From Apostichopus japonicus (Eukaryota > Echinodermata > Holothuroidea > Aspidochirotida > Stichopodidae), in NCBI RefSeq assembly GCF_037975245.1, contig NC_092582.1, positions 6,800,001 to 6,864,000 on the forward strand: a DNA stretch of 64,000 nt, read 5' to 3'. Each line of letters begins with the position of its first letter. Position 1 is the stretch's first letter. The position numbers were made by a program, and so were the translations under genes. The notes beneath the pieces are model-generated. The model was given only the letters and a program-made list of their open reading frames with translations. It did no database searches and was not told the origin of the DNA. Positions 25,155-37,250 of this stretch are shown here, piece after piece.

Positions 25155-25158
<4 letters not shown>
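25088..25158 (-). mobile_element. SINE family 1 remnant, lacking most of its tRNA head
   Basis: Read on the - strand this gives GGTTTGAATCCCGGTGGAGG, then CTGGAAGTTTTCGCTGTTCT and GATTTTCCAACTTACTAC. It matches the second half of the SINE at 36086-36216. The A-box half is absent and its place is taken by (TA)n. Only the degenerate B box and the body remain. Confidence 0.8.

Positions 25159-25198
<40 letters not shown>
25157..25198. repeat. (TA)n microsatellite
   Basis: About 42 bp of TA dinucleotides on the other flank of the SINE remnant, where the tRNA-like head would be expected. Confidence 0.95.
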
Positions 25199-25202
<4 letters not shown>

Positions 25203-25911
25203 CATATAGGCTAATTGTTTCATAACAGGGTGTTAGTTTGAAAATGAGGTAACATAATTGGGTCAACAAGGTGACAATGATTTCGTCAAAATACCGGGGC
25301 TTATGTTTAACAACTCCCTGGTTTAACAACTCCCTGGTTTAACACATGATGGTTACAGTGTATCCAGAAACAGAACTTCATAATATTTCGATAAACGAAC
25401 GTTAATTGAATTGTAAAAGCAATTACTATATAAAGCTTTATAATTTATCAGACGAAGTTTTGATGATAAAAACAGTTATTGCTTAAGTCCTTTTCGGTCA
25501 ATTTGCAAATTTTAAGCAGTTGGCGGCACTTACATGGAGCTCATTACTAAAATTGAAAAAACGGTGTATTCAGCCCTCCATAACAGCGCCCTTTGACCTT
25601 TCTCATCTAGTCTATGCAGTGGTGCAATAAGCGGTTTACTGATTTAACCCATTAACTTGTTGAAAATATCACTTCCGGTCTGGCTATATACCTTGACCCT
25701 TTTCTTTTAGCTTATAACAGCGTAATATATAGATTGCTAATAGACATACGTTGATAACAATAGCATTTTCGCAAAGACATGCACTTGACTCTTTCATGTA
25801 GACTAACACAGTGTTAGGATAAACTGTTAATTAACCCATACAGTTGATGACAAGTGCATATCCGCCAAGATTATGGACTTAGTAATAGGATGTATGGTGT
25901 GCAGGGGCGGA

Positions 25912-26064
25912 TTAGCCATATGGGCAATACCCACTGCAGTAGGCTGGCCGGTTGGGTAGAAAATGGGCTGGAGCCAAGTAAAAAAGTTACAGCCCATTCA
26001 GTGAATAATGGGCCGCCCAAGGTTAAGGATAGACGGGCCGGTTTTAAGACCCAGTCCGCTCCGG
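25912..26064. mobile_element. Degenerate hAT-like miniature element
   Basis: It starts CAGGGGCGGATTAGCCATA and ends ACCCAGTCCGCTCCGG, an imperfect inverted repeat of the widespread CAGGGGCGGACTGG type. The 8 bp before and after (ATGGTGTG and ATGATGTA) agree at 6 of 8 positions, as expected for an old hAT target duplication. The interior is GGGC/GCCC-rich and non-coding. A 112-codon open frame crosses it but is not a gene. Confidence 0.55.
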
Positions 26065-29000
26065 ATGATGTATCGACACAATGGAAGTGTTCTAGATACA
26101 AACCAAGTAGGCATATTGCTATTTATTTTGTAAATAATAAGGATTATTACGATGACTTTAAAGAAGCATTCCGTGCGTTGATGTATAGTTAAAATTTGGC
26201 AGTACCCGATCTTAAATTCTTTGAAATAAATATAATTCGTTAGCGTGTCCAGTGAATATTCACTGAAACTTCAACGGATTTTATTTTTTTATGAGTATTA
26301 TTAATGTGTTTAACATTAATGTGACAAAGTATATGATGGACGAAATTTGTTAATTGTCCAACTTTTGTACCAAACAAAATTGAGCAAAGTTCCATGGTTT
26401 CAGCAATCGCCATGTTATTGAGACTATTTGGTATCTTATACTAAGTTGAATCAAACTGCCGAAAATTTACAAAAAAACAAAACATGAACAGTCCTATGTT
26501 CCTTATACCACAAACAAATGCAATAAATGAACATGGGGGCGGGGGGGGGGGGCATATTAAGTACATGACTATGTTAGTGTGGTGCAGGGTGCCCTACCTG
26601 GCTCATGCGACCATATTAGGTTGCTTAAAGTTGAAAATGGATGTTTAACGAGCATTATACGTCACCTACAAATTTAAATATTAACGATTGTTGTTCTTTT
26701 GTTCGATTAGATCCAGACTCGAAGCCACATATTATGAAAGGAATGACAATGCCGTTTTGGTCAAGTAGCCATAACCCTAACTTACAGTAGATGAGTTTAT
26801 ATGACCTTCTTGACAGACAGCATACCAAACCTAACCAAATATCATTAGGGTAGCAAGAAAAACAAGATAAGAATCGGTTAGATTATATCTCTGCAAGAAA
26901 ACACCGAAGTGTATTATCGTATATGTCGTTGTTCTGATGATGTTATAGTAACCAACAATTATTTAACAAAGGTCACGAGGACAATTAGCCAACTACATGT
27001 TCACCTTAGAGCTGTTCTCCTTAAATTTGGAGGATTTCGTGCACAAAATGGTATGTGTGATTTATTTGGAATTAAAGGGAACATACATATTAGTTGTACA
27101 ATTTGTGCTTAATTATATAACTAGGGCATTATTTGTTGCTATTCCTCATTGTGTACGACTGATAAAACTGCAGTTCTGATGAATTGATATCTATATGCTA
27201 GTAATTAAGCTAACAAACTGGTATACCACGTTGTTTATATAAGTGCCTGTGTGTGCTTGTGGTGAGGATGGGGGGGGTGGGTTGGGGGTGGGGAGCTTCG
27301 ATAACTGACAGTTTATATTTTCAGGGATTTATCGAATGTATCGTTATATTCAGTTGTACATTTACTCATTTTTTTGTAATTTAATATACCTGTAGGTATT
27401 GTTTTCATGCCAATTAAGTTTTGAAGTCAATGAAGTATAGGCTTATTAACCCACACCAACCCCTTTCTACTAGCTAGTTTCAAATATGATCAAAATAACA
27501 GCGTCACGGTGTAGTTTCGAATATGAAAATCAGATAATATGTTACGATTCTGTATAAAAAAAAGGCTGGATACTCTGTCAATTGATCACAACTAAATGCG
27601 AAAATCAGCCACATTCGTCAATCGTGATTTTTCCAAGTATTTAGTTTGAATTTTGTAAAGATGCGAAATCAAGGAATCTTATACAGGTTTATTGACCAGT
27701 TTTACGGTTATACAACATTGTAGGCAGAATGGGAACCCTCTGAACTAAAGATCATTGGTAGAAGTCATATCTTATATGCATTGTCAAATCTTTAGAAACT
27801 GTAATATCTATGAAGTTGAGAAGAAAAGGAAACACACGAAGATCCTGGCACAAAAACGAAAGTATAGAACAAAGCCGATAAAACTCAGAAGTATTTAGTC
27901 TTCATAGAATATTAACTAAACATTTAATAATTGAAAGGATATAAACTGTATTTTTATCACTTTTCACAACAGATGTTATAGAACAAAAAGGTTAAAGTTT
28001 GAAACGATGTAGAGTTTCCTTGAGAAATTCAGTAGATTATCCTATATGCAGAAAAGACTAGGATAGTGGCAACTATGATGAAGGCTGTACAGATCCCTAT
28101 GATGAATGTGTGGTAGGCTAAAGTATAGTTACAAATGTAATATAATGTGATGATATTAGCTACTGTCTGGTTTTGATGGATGAAAATGGATGACAATGAT
28201 TGTAATATTTCTAGATTTTTAAAGCAAATCTACTGCGATTTATTGAAAAAAGATACCAAATATTTTCGTGAAAATTCATGCTGAATATTACGCAATCAGC
28301 TACATCATTATGCGGATATTAGTTTATTCAATGTTGGGGAAAATGTGCACGTAGTCACTTGAACAGATTTGAACAGACAATTCTTGATTTAAGTCATTTC
28401 GCCCTGATGCTTTGATTGGTATTATGTTTCTTTCCACGAACCAAGGAAATATTCCTCTTCAGTCAACGATGACGTCATCAGTACTTGTCTTCTACATCAA
28501 TTATTAATAAATAAGTATACTGATTAGTTATTTATTAAATCTTATGGCTAACAGCGGCTTTATCACGTTTATTCACAAGACTAAATTCGAATGAAACATT
28601 TGTATATAGAAATGAAACAAAAAATTGGCATTGAGATAAGCTTAGTGCTTCCGTGGAACAGAAACAAACATGAGACGAGGCATGACATGTATATGTAGTT
28701 CCTAAAATATCATTTTGTTCTTGTGGAATCGCATTGTGCAAGTATTTAGTAGAAATATGTTTGTTTAGAATTACATATGAAATACATATCACGCACTATA
28801 AGAATATGAAAACGGTATGTATACGTGCAAAAGGAGCAAATGTTTCCGGTGCAGCAATAAAAGTGTACCCGAAAGAAGGGTCCACATTCACCAAAACACA
28901 ACCATTGTTTGGATTTAGTTGTGGAAACTTTTGATACTTGGCACCACTAGAACCTCCCCCCCCCCCCACATACACACACGCGATATGATGGGTATTTGAG

Positions 29001-29115
29001 ACGTAAGAAAATGAATGATATTATTTATGTTTGAAAATAGTTTAGCCTTAAAGAGAACATGAGACTAGTTTGGATACTGATTACACGTTAATACCAACAC
29101 TGTAGATGCTATGCA
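26065..29115. other. No recognisable gene
   Basis: AT-rich spacer with a 12-G run at 26541-26552, a G-rich stretch near 27270-27294 and a 12-C run at 28956-28967. No exon chain or RNA gene was seen. Confidence 0.4.
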
Positions 29116-29225
29116 GGCCGGCTTGATCGGATGCATGGGTGCCTTGGGTGGTTATTTATTATTTTGCTTGTCACCCCCGGGGACCGGACCCCGGGCAGCC
29201 GTAGTTGCCTAGTTACGCCACTCGT
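29116..29225 (-). mobile_element. Possible end fragment of an hAT-like element
   Basis: On the - strand the right edge reads AGTGGCGTAACTAGG, like the very common CAGTGGCGTAACTAGG end of hAT-type miniature elements. It continues into a CCCGGGG-rich palindromic stretch. No matching second end or target duplication is visible, so only a fragment remains. Confidence 0.4.
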
Positions 29226-29971
29226 GCTAGGTCAAAACGTTTCGTTAAACTTGACATTATAATGGAATTCTAGAGAAATCTCGTGTTATTAATACATACG
29301 ATTACTGTTTATTATCATTTGGATTCAAATGGGTGGCAACGACGTCCTTAGTTTTCTTGAACAATATATACAAGTTGAGTCATTCGCTTTCATAGAGCAA
29401 TGATTGTATATACAACCAGCACCGTTTCCTTTGTGTGTGTAACGTCTCTCCTACGTTTCCTGTTTTTATAATTATTACTGGATTGTCCTTATTCGAAGTG
29501 AGGCGACGCAGCGTCGGACACATGCGAGTCATTGTATCATATATATATATATATAAATACTAACTTGACAAAAGAACAGAAAAGTGGATTTGGTTGATAA
29601 TTTCCCTTGACATTGAATAGCATTTACACCTAAGTGTGATTGTTACGACTAAAATAGATTGAAAACAGTTATTTTTATCTTATGCTATAGTATAGCAATT
29701 TGAAGGCCTAAACTACATGGTCACGTTTTCTTTCTGTGTTGTAATGACGAAACATATCGTGGTCCAAACACATCCTAATATTACGATTAAGCATACACTG
29801 GCACTTAAATCTATTTCGAGACCAACATTACTCGATCAAAACAAGTAGCCGGTAAAACTATTCCGGGCTTTTGATAGAAAAAGTTCAGTTTTTTGCTTTA
29901 TCTTGTACCCTTAGTGCTTCTATAGCAGTATATTCTTTGTACCGAAGAGCAAAATAAAAATAAATTCTTAC

Positions 29972-30030
29972 CTTTTACTGACAGCATAAACCTGTCTTCT
30001 CAAATCATCAACAATTTCCTTAGATTCCAT
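29972..30030 (-). CDS. Candidate short first exon, unknown gene
   Basis: ATG at 30030 on the - strand opens 19 codons, MESKEIVDDLRRQVYAVSK. Two bases follow before a strong donor, AG|GTAAGA. The sequence is charged and helix-like. It leaves in phase 2, as 18509-18681 does. I cannot name the gene, and a chance open frame of this length is possible. Confidence 0.3.
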
Positions 30031-32820
30031 ATTCAATACAAATTGTGATTATCCTCAATAAAATGCCCCAAAACAATCCGTTTTATGAGGCGAAAAGCAC
30101 GACGTGTTTGTAATCGCACACAGACTTGATAAATAAGCACACACTATGATGTAAACTACTGTATATCCGCCACAAAATATTAATGAGGCCTAAACAGAAA
30201 ACGTTTAAGACCATTGATGAACTAAAGAAGATGCTTAATGTATAATATATCCTTCCAGTTCACATATTCACTTCGCTAAAAGGAGATACATTCTCATGAA
30301 CATATGTATTCGCCGTAGCCTGGTTCTCAAGTCGCTGACGAATTAGTTTAAACCGGACTAAAATGAAGGTCACGATAATTGTACTGATTCAATTTGCGTT
30401 TGATTTTATTGAATATTTTCCCCCTCCATAAAAAGTGGATGAACACGATGAAGAATTTAATACGCAGCCGTGCTACTCCATTGGTGTATGTCAGATGGAT
30501 AGGTTATACTAAAATTTGAGACGATGTTGTCAAGCTTTCTCATATATTCTGATATATTCACCCTGTATATGAAACAAGTATCCCTCATATCAAGCTGGTA
30601 CAACAGTATAGTATTTTAAAATGGCCAATTAAGAACAACCAAACAGCCTTGACATATATATACAGCTAAGATACATATTGAATGATCAACGGTAAACAGA
30701 TGTCTAGGCTTAACAGCCTATCACAATACCGCCCACATTGATCTCTTGTTTTTCTTTGATGTCGAGAACGTTATACCGTCAACTACTGTCATAATCTCGC
30801 TCGTCGTTCGGTTTTACTCGATTGAGAATATCCTTTGATGGGTTCCTATTCTATGTTCTGACTCAAAGCGTACTAAAGACAACATATAACATCCTGCCAT
30901 ATGATATGATTCGTTGCTGACTGCTTCATTGCTTCCCGTTGTCCCATTGCTTTATAATATACTCTGTAGTTACAAACACTCATGATAGATTTATATGGGT
31001 TCGGTTGAAATGATGATTCTGTCACGAACACTATAGCGCCAGTTACTAGTTCAGAACACGTATACATCGCTTGCAGAATAATAATAATATTAATAATATA
31101 AATAATCATGCAAAACGTGATCCAATAAATCATAATATCTAAGAAATAAGAAATTGACCAGTATCCTTTCAGACTTAAAAGCTCAGTGCATTCTGTAAAG
31201 CAAGATAGTCCATTAAATACCGTAGTTAATTATGACATGTAACCGATTGCTTCATCATCATGAGTCTTGTCTTTTAACAAAGCTATTGTACTATTTTCCT
31301 GAAACTTTCCGCGGTAACACTGATTGATTTGGATTGCCTTAACGACCGTATAATTCTCTGAATGATGTCGAAACTGAAAGTACAGCTGCTTTCTTCATGG
31401 TTCGACCCATAAAGTGATTTACATAGAGAGCCGTTTCATTTATTGAGCTTAAAGTGACATGCAACTTTAAATTATGGATATTTTGAAATGTCAATTTTGT
31501 GTTGTGTGTTCACAGTGACGGGTTATGTTGTAATCGTTCTAACTTTCAATTTGTGATGAATGTGATCAAATAATACTAAATGTTATATGACAGGACGAGG
31601 TCATTGAACATATAAGTTGGTACCGGGAACGGTATAAGTTCAGCTGAAACATTGGCATTATATAGCAACTGATTTTGTAGGCTAAGCTTGTGAACGAAAC
31701 CCAGTTATTACATCAACTATTCAATATGTAAACTAATTCTGAAATGGATAAGACACGGTAACATTAATCATTCATCATTCGGGAGTAATGAAATAAACGT
31801 AGCCACATGGATCACTTGCTTGTAGTTGGTGGGGATTCACGTTGTGTTGAAATATCATTGTTTGCAGTGAGGTAATCAGCCTGAGGGTGAAGGGGGGGTG
31901 GGGTGCTCACGTGAGATAGGGAACTGAATGAAATACACGGTAGCCTTATTCGCCGAGAAGTTACTGAATATATTAAAGAACGAAAATGATCGCACATTAA
32001 CAATATAATGCAACAGAGCTGTGTTAACAAGAACTATAGTCGAAATATGTCAATTTAAAGTTTTATTTGTTCAATTTATTTTGTTTGAGTAAAGAAGCGC
32101 GCCTGCTTTGTTAAGTTTCCAAAAAATCTTGCCATAGCAATATGAAGCGCAATAGGCTATTGTACAATATGCTAGTCGCTATAGTACCACCAGCGTTACA
32201 AAAAAGGTATGTTTAGAAGGTGAAAACAGGGAAGCAGCCTCCTTGTGAGATTTCAACACAATACACATTATAACAGCTTTAATGTCGTTCGATCAGTGTA
32301 AGTATAGTCAAAGCAGCAGTCTATTACGTACACTTTCAATATGTAGATAAAGCTAACATCCCGTTATCTGAAAATTGTGCAACATCTTGAAAATGAAACG
32401 TAATCAATACAAGGAAACAGGTTTACACACCTATGATATTTAATCTACTATAGGGCGTGGACAGAGGAAGTTTCACTAAAGTTACAAGGTTTATGTTGTT
32501 ACATATAATATGACACAATATATACAGCCTAAAGTAATTCGATGTTTAATTTTTAAAAAGAAAAGAGAAACAGAAAACAACAAGAACAGGAAGAAGATCA
32601 CTCAATACAACGGTACGAACAAAGGTGACCCAAAATGATACTGTGAATTCATTACTTATATCTTGACCTTGAAAAAATAAAGTACAAAAGAGTTTAACTT
32701 TTATTAGACAATATCCCCAAATATGCTCATGTTCCAAACTTCAGAAAACAGTTTATTTCCACTCTCAAACACTAAATTATGTGATTTAGCTACTATCAAC
32801 ATCTTTGAATAACTATAGTA
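30031..32820. other. No recognisable gene
   Basis: AT-rich spacer. Open frames here are short and mostly hydrophobic or low complexity. No RNA gene was found. Confidence 0.4.
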
Positions 32821-33094
32821 GTGTTAGCTCAGTGGTTAACGCCGGTGCCTTTCAATCATAAGATGTCCGGCTCGAGTCACTCCAAGATTAATGTATGTCG
32901 TCCAGTTACAGAGTTGTTGACAATTGACAACTCATAATCATGGACGTTAAATAAATCTAAGAGACTGACTTCGGTCAGCTTGCGGCTTTGATAAGCCAAT
33001 GATGGCTTCTTCGCGAGTTCCTGCTTGCAGGAGGATCTAAAATACATACATACATACACACACACATACATACATACATACATACATACATACA
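32821..33094 (+). mobile_element. SINE family 2, full-length copy
   Basis: The head carries a canonical Pol III A box (TTAGCTCAGTGGTTAAC at 32824-32840) and a degenerate B box (GGCTCGAGTCA at 32869-32879), spaced as in a tRNA. The body includes CTGACTTCGGTCAG, able to form a hairpin, and TGCTTGCAGGAGGATCT. It ends in a (CATA)n tail at about 33041-33094. The body matches 53587-53762 in the opposite orientation. Confidence 0.8.
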
Positions 33095-33574
33095 CTTATG
33101 ATCTGAACCTTCAAAATAGAAACAAAATCCTTTGTAAACGTCTTGTAATTGCAGATGTAAGACTTATGAACTTTAACATACATTTAACGTATTTCAGAGG
33201 ATGTATGACATGTGGTTTTCCTTTGTAAAATCTAACACGAACATCTGAACTGCTAATGAGCTACTTTAAAGCAGTGACTATATACTACGATCCAGATTGG
33301 TTTTAGTCTTTAAACCCTATCATAAGGAAGCGAGAAGGAAGTACGGTTGTTTTATTTGGCTCAGTGTTGAGCTTATAATTCATATTATTGACGTTAAGAA
33401 CATAAATATCTTAGCAATAAAGCGTTTGTATCATGGATACATGTAAACATCCATCTATGGGCTTTGTTTATAGTTTATAGTTCAGTTCCTTAAAGGAATA
33501 TAATACATGAGAACACACGCGCAGACAGATAGAATTTATTCTCGTTACTATAGAGAAGAACTTACCATATAGAC

Positions 33575-33969
33575 CAGGGTTGTCCAACCTTTTGCAGAGG
33601 AGGGCCACATGGAATGATTATGATGAAGGAGGGGGCCGCATGAACCCTACACTCGATTTTTTGCCCGAAGCCCAAGGCAACAAAATGTGAGCACTGCGCG
33701 CGGAGCGCACTGATTTATTTTCCTTCCTGATAAAACAGATGAATAAAGTCCAGCCGCCCCCCCCCCCTTCCGCTGAGAGTGTCACACAAACTGACCTGTA
33801 TGCAATTTTTTTGGACCCAGAAGGTTCGAATGATTGATTATATAGCTTCAAATTGTTATCAATAAATCTGCTCACTAAATTTTCGCACCTTAGAGCATCT
33901 CTGGCGGGCCGGACGCAACCCTGCGGCGGGCCGGACTGTGGCCCGCGGGCCGTAGGTTGGACAACCCTG
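33575..33969 (+). mobile_element. hAT-type non-autonomous element, copy A (395 bp)
   Basis: The ends are a 16-bp perfect inverted repeat, CAGGGTTGTCCAACCT and its reverse complement. The flanking 8 bp are ATATAGAC and ATATAGGC (7 of 8), matching the 8-bp target duplication of the hAT superfamily. The interior is non-coding and holds a GGCCCGCGGGCC palindrome near one end and a poly-C run. A long open frame across it is accidental. The element at 44186-44594 is the same family, inverted. Confidence 0.88.
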
Positions 33970-34332
33970 ATATAGGCTAACGAACGATATATGGCTTTAA
34001 ATTTGCCGTCCTTACTGCCTGCTGTATGCGACAAGTTGAACAATACCCATAATAAACGCAAGTCAATAATATATCTATGCACAGCAGGATTCAATAGGTT
34101 GACGTCACGCCATAAAATCATAACCGACCAAATTTTGTTGACTTCATCTGTTAATTAATAAAGAATCCCATCTCTCGAAGACTATGAAATGAAACCGATA
34201 TTGAGTTTATACTAAATCCTAGAGTATTCCTTTACTAATAATTAACAAGAGCATATATAGCCTCTTCTTCATTGTTTATTTCGTGAAGTATCCCTTTAAA
34301 TCTTTCGAATATAATACCATGACAAGACTTAC

Positions 34333-34413
34333 TCGATGTAGGAGACGTTCGTATACCCCCTCTTTAACTCTGTTCGATATTTCTACAGGTCGAGTAAAAT
34401 TTGTATTCAACAT
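34333..34413 (-). CDS. Weak candidate exon
   Basis: On the - strand an ATG at 34413 opens 27 codons, MLNTNFTRPVEISNRVKEGV then YERLLHR, and meets a donor consensus A|GTAAGT in phase 0. There is no recognisable homology and no acceptor. Similar short frames occur by chance in AT-rich DNA. Confidence 0.2.
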
Positions 34414-34469
34414 ACGGCAAAGAAAAATTATGACGCTCAGTAAGTAATTTCATGTCAGAAGACGCCATG

Positions 34470-34500
34470 TGTTATAGTAGTAGTAGTAGTAATAATAGTA
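34470..34500. repeat. Short (TAG)n microsatellite
   Basis: Five or six TAG triplets followed by TAA/TAG variants. Confidence 0.8.
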
Positions 34501-36085
34501 ATCATAACGATAGTTATTTTACAGTGAACACAGATCGAGTGCATGTACAGTGCATGTTATGTTTTCAGATTCTGTACTGAGGCTATGTAAAATTTGTATG
34601 TCGAGTTCATTGTTTGCACATCTTAGGTATACTGCGTAAAACGTGTAAAAATGCATGTTCAACATGTTAATTTTACGGAAAATATATAGGCTTATAGAGG
34701 ATATATGCGAGTGCGAGCTTGCATGTGTGTAATAGGTTTCTTAATTGCACTACTGTGAGGGCTAATATTCAATTTGTATAGTGACATATGCAAGAGAGGT
34801 ATATTCGTGTCTATTTCACTGGAAAGTAGAATTGATATAAGATGAAAAATATGGAAAAAAATCGAACAATTAAAAGTACAAAGAGGATGGTCATATGAAA
34901 GAATATGTGAAAGGAGGGATCGACGGTTGATTGTGATAATGGGAATGCGTAGAAAATGAAATTGCTTGAGTTTCCATCAAAGATGTTACGGGAAAGTCGA
35001 GTGACACCTTCTGTCTTCTATCTGATCCCATTGATGCATCATTTAAACCACAATCACCTGCTTGAATCCGAAGAAAAGAAGAATTCCTGCAACATGGTTC
35101 TTTCAAAGAGTGCCGTCATGTATATTTAATGTCTAGTTATTATGTAGATTTAAGGTCAAAGTCTCATTTAAAGTTAACCGCTGTGTTGGTCCACGTCCCT
35201 CCTACATTGGAAGGAGAAGTATTATATATACAGAGAGAGTATAGGTTGACGTCACGACTATATCTTAATACCTTTTAGAGGAAAGGTGTTTTGGATGCTT
35301 TATGCGTAAAGACTAAAGTTACGTTATTATGGGAGACATTCGTCAAACCATAATTTTTTACCTCTATGAACTCGTCTCATACTTTCTCCATCTCCACAAG
35401 TAGAAAATAACAAGAGCAAAAATTATTTCCTCTTTTCACAAAGTAACTTGGAGTTCGTTTATAAGTAAAGACTGAAACTTGTGTAAGGTCCAAAATGACA
35501 GCACAAAATTTCTTAAAACATCTATAATAAATGTTTATTCCTTAGAAGCAGAAATGGTTGCATAGTAACAACAATTATTCGACAATAGGCCGATCCTAAC
35601 TAAATCTCATATAATTACTGCTATGTTTACTTTCACTATGACGAAACGAGAAAAAAAAACCCGATGACCAAGTTATATACTAAACTACCTTCTAGCATGA
35701 CAGCTCACAGACATAACGTTTTCATAACGTCACCAGTTTTTTACTAAACTTTGGTAAATCATAAACTGAAAGTGTATCCACAGAGGTTCTGACACTGCAA
35801 GTAGTTATCCCCCCCCGACGATTTTCGATTTACGATTGTCAATAATATATATCCATTTGTCTTTGTCGTTTACCTCCATTTCATTAAGTCTGTTCAAAGT
35901 ATCTCTTTCGAGATCCGGCTTTGGGAATTACAAATGATTTCGAGATGGTGCATCATGTTTGTTCTCTAGAGTAAGGCAAAATATGTCACCAAAAACAGAA
36001 CTAGTATTGTTCGATACAGGTGACAAACGCCTACAGTGGAATTACGACCTTCCTTACCGGTTTCGAACCTCTGGACATACAATCA

Positions 36086-36214
36086 GCGTCCATAGCCTAG
36101 TTGGTTAGGGTGGCCGCGTACAGAGCGGGAGGCCCGGGTTCGAATCCCGGTGGAGGCTGGAAGTTTTTTCACTGTTCTTGATTTTCCAACTCAGTACGAT
36201 TTTATGCACACACA

Positions 36215-36216
<2 letters not shown>
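36086..36216 (+). mobile_element. SINE family 1, copy with intact tRNA-like head
   Basis: The first 72 bases fold as a tRNA. The acceptor stem GCGTCCA/TGGAGGC has one mismatch. The A box is TAGCCTAGTTGG at 36093-36104. The anticodon stem is CCGC/GCGG with a seven-base loop GTACAGA (anticodon position ACA, Cys-like). The T arm CCGGG-TTCGAAT-CCCGG is perfect and contains the B box GGTTCGAATCC at 36137-36147. A tRNA-unrelated body follows (GGAAGTTTTTTCACTGTTCT, then GATTTTCCAACTCAGTAC), and then a CA/TA tail. The body shared with 25088-25158 shows this is a SINE rather than a cellular tRNA gene. Confidence 0.85.

Positions 36217-36277
<61 letters not shown>
36217..36277. repeat. (TA)n microsatellite at SINE 3' end
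   Basis: About 60 bp of TA dinucleotides followed by GTGTGTGTAT, continuous with the SINE tail. Confidence 0.95.
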
Positions 36278-36285
<8 letters not shown>

Positions 36286-36898
36286 ATAAATATATAGAAC
36301 ATTATAGAATGGCTCTCGAGTGAGAGTGAAAATTAAATTAAGTGTGTGATTGAAAGTAGAACAGCTAATATTTGGTTTCTGCAGAGCTTTCAAGCAAAAC
36401 TAGCTCTCATTCAGTGCATGATCAAGTGACAAGGAGTAGCAGGATTTGAAACATTTTATAGAGAAGAGTGTCGGCATGGCAGTAAAGCCATACGACTAAC
36501 TGATTTCTCATGGATTAGCTGGTGTTTCAGGTAGCTCGAGAATTGTCCGCAAAGCACAAACTACAGCTATTCTCTGCATGCGACGACTCAAGGAAGTGAA
36601 AAACAGGACTAAATGATGGCGCAGACTCCGTGGCGCTGTTCCAATATGGCATAAATGTAGAGCGGTAACAACTTTAACAGACTTTTTACATATTTGTGAA
36701 GAGTGCCCTCATTTTCACCTACCGTAAGTAGGCTATACAGCTACTCGTACTCCAGGACAGTATCGTCATAATACCACAATGACGTCACCAAGAGATTGTC
36801 TCAGCTGATTGTTAAGACATAAGTTATTTCTATAGCTGTGACATTTTATGATTGAATCAGATCTATAAATTTAGGGTGACATAGGGGTGAATCAATCC

Positions 36899-37215
36899 AT
36901 TCAAAACCAGGCTGCCAAATTAATTCTCAACAAGAGAAAATACGATAGTGCTAGTGAGTGTTTGCGGAGCTTTCATTGGCTTCCCATAGCTCAGCGAATC
37001 AAATTAAACTTATTGCTTAGTATTCAAATGTATCCATAAACAGGCTCCAGATTATCTCCGTACCATGTTGATTACACGTGTCTCCCCATACAGCATGTTG
37101 TTATTTGTATCTTGTCTTCGTATTGCTTACTTCTTTTTGTATATACTTGTGTTTAGCTATATGTTTTGTAAGGCTCCATAGAATATCTTTTTAGTCATGG
37201 CGCTATAGAAATTTT

Positions 37216-37250
<35 letters not shown>
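36899..37250 (+). mobile_element. L2/CR1-type LINE 3' end
   Basis: The frame from 36899 reads IQNQAAKLILNKRKYDSASE, then CLRSFHWLPIAQRI. This matches the conserved C-terminal end of the reverse transcriptase in L2/CR1-like LINEs (Q-N-x-A-A-R-L, S-L-H-W-L-P, R-I-x-x-K). After a frameshift near 37030 it continues KCIHKQAPDYLRTML. The 3' end GGCGCTATAGAAATTTTG followed by (AAT)n at 37218-37250 is the usual terminus of this LINE group. It is 5'-truncated and inactive. Confidence 0.85.

Noticed and set aside
25854-26192. 112-codon open frame
   Set aside because: It crosses a degenerate hAT-like element and has no protein motif.
33556-33575. Strong minus-strand donor (GTAAGTTC) beside hAT copy A
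   Set aside because: No open frame with a start leads into it, even with the hAT insertion removed.
33618-34121. 167-codon minus-strand open frame
   Set aside because: It spans most of a non-autonomous hAT-type element and its flank. The CG-rich ends lower stop frequency, and there is no transposase motif.
36086-36157. A genuine tRNA-Cys gene
   Set aside because: The cloverleaf is good, but the downstream body is shared with another SINE copy, no poly-T terminator follows, and the anticodon position reads ACA rather than the usual GCA.
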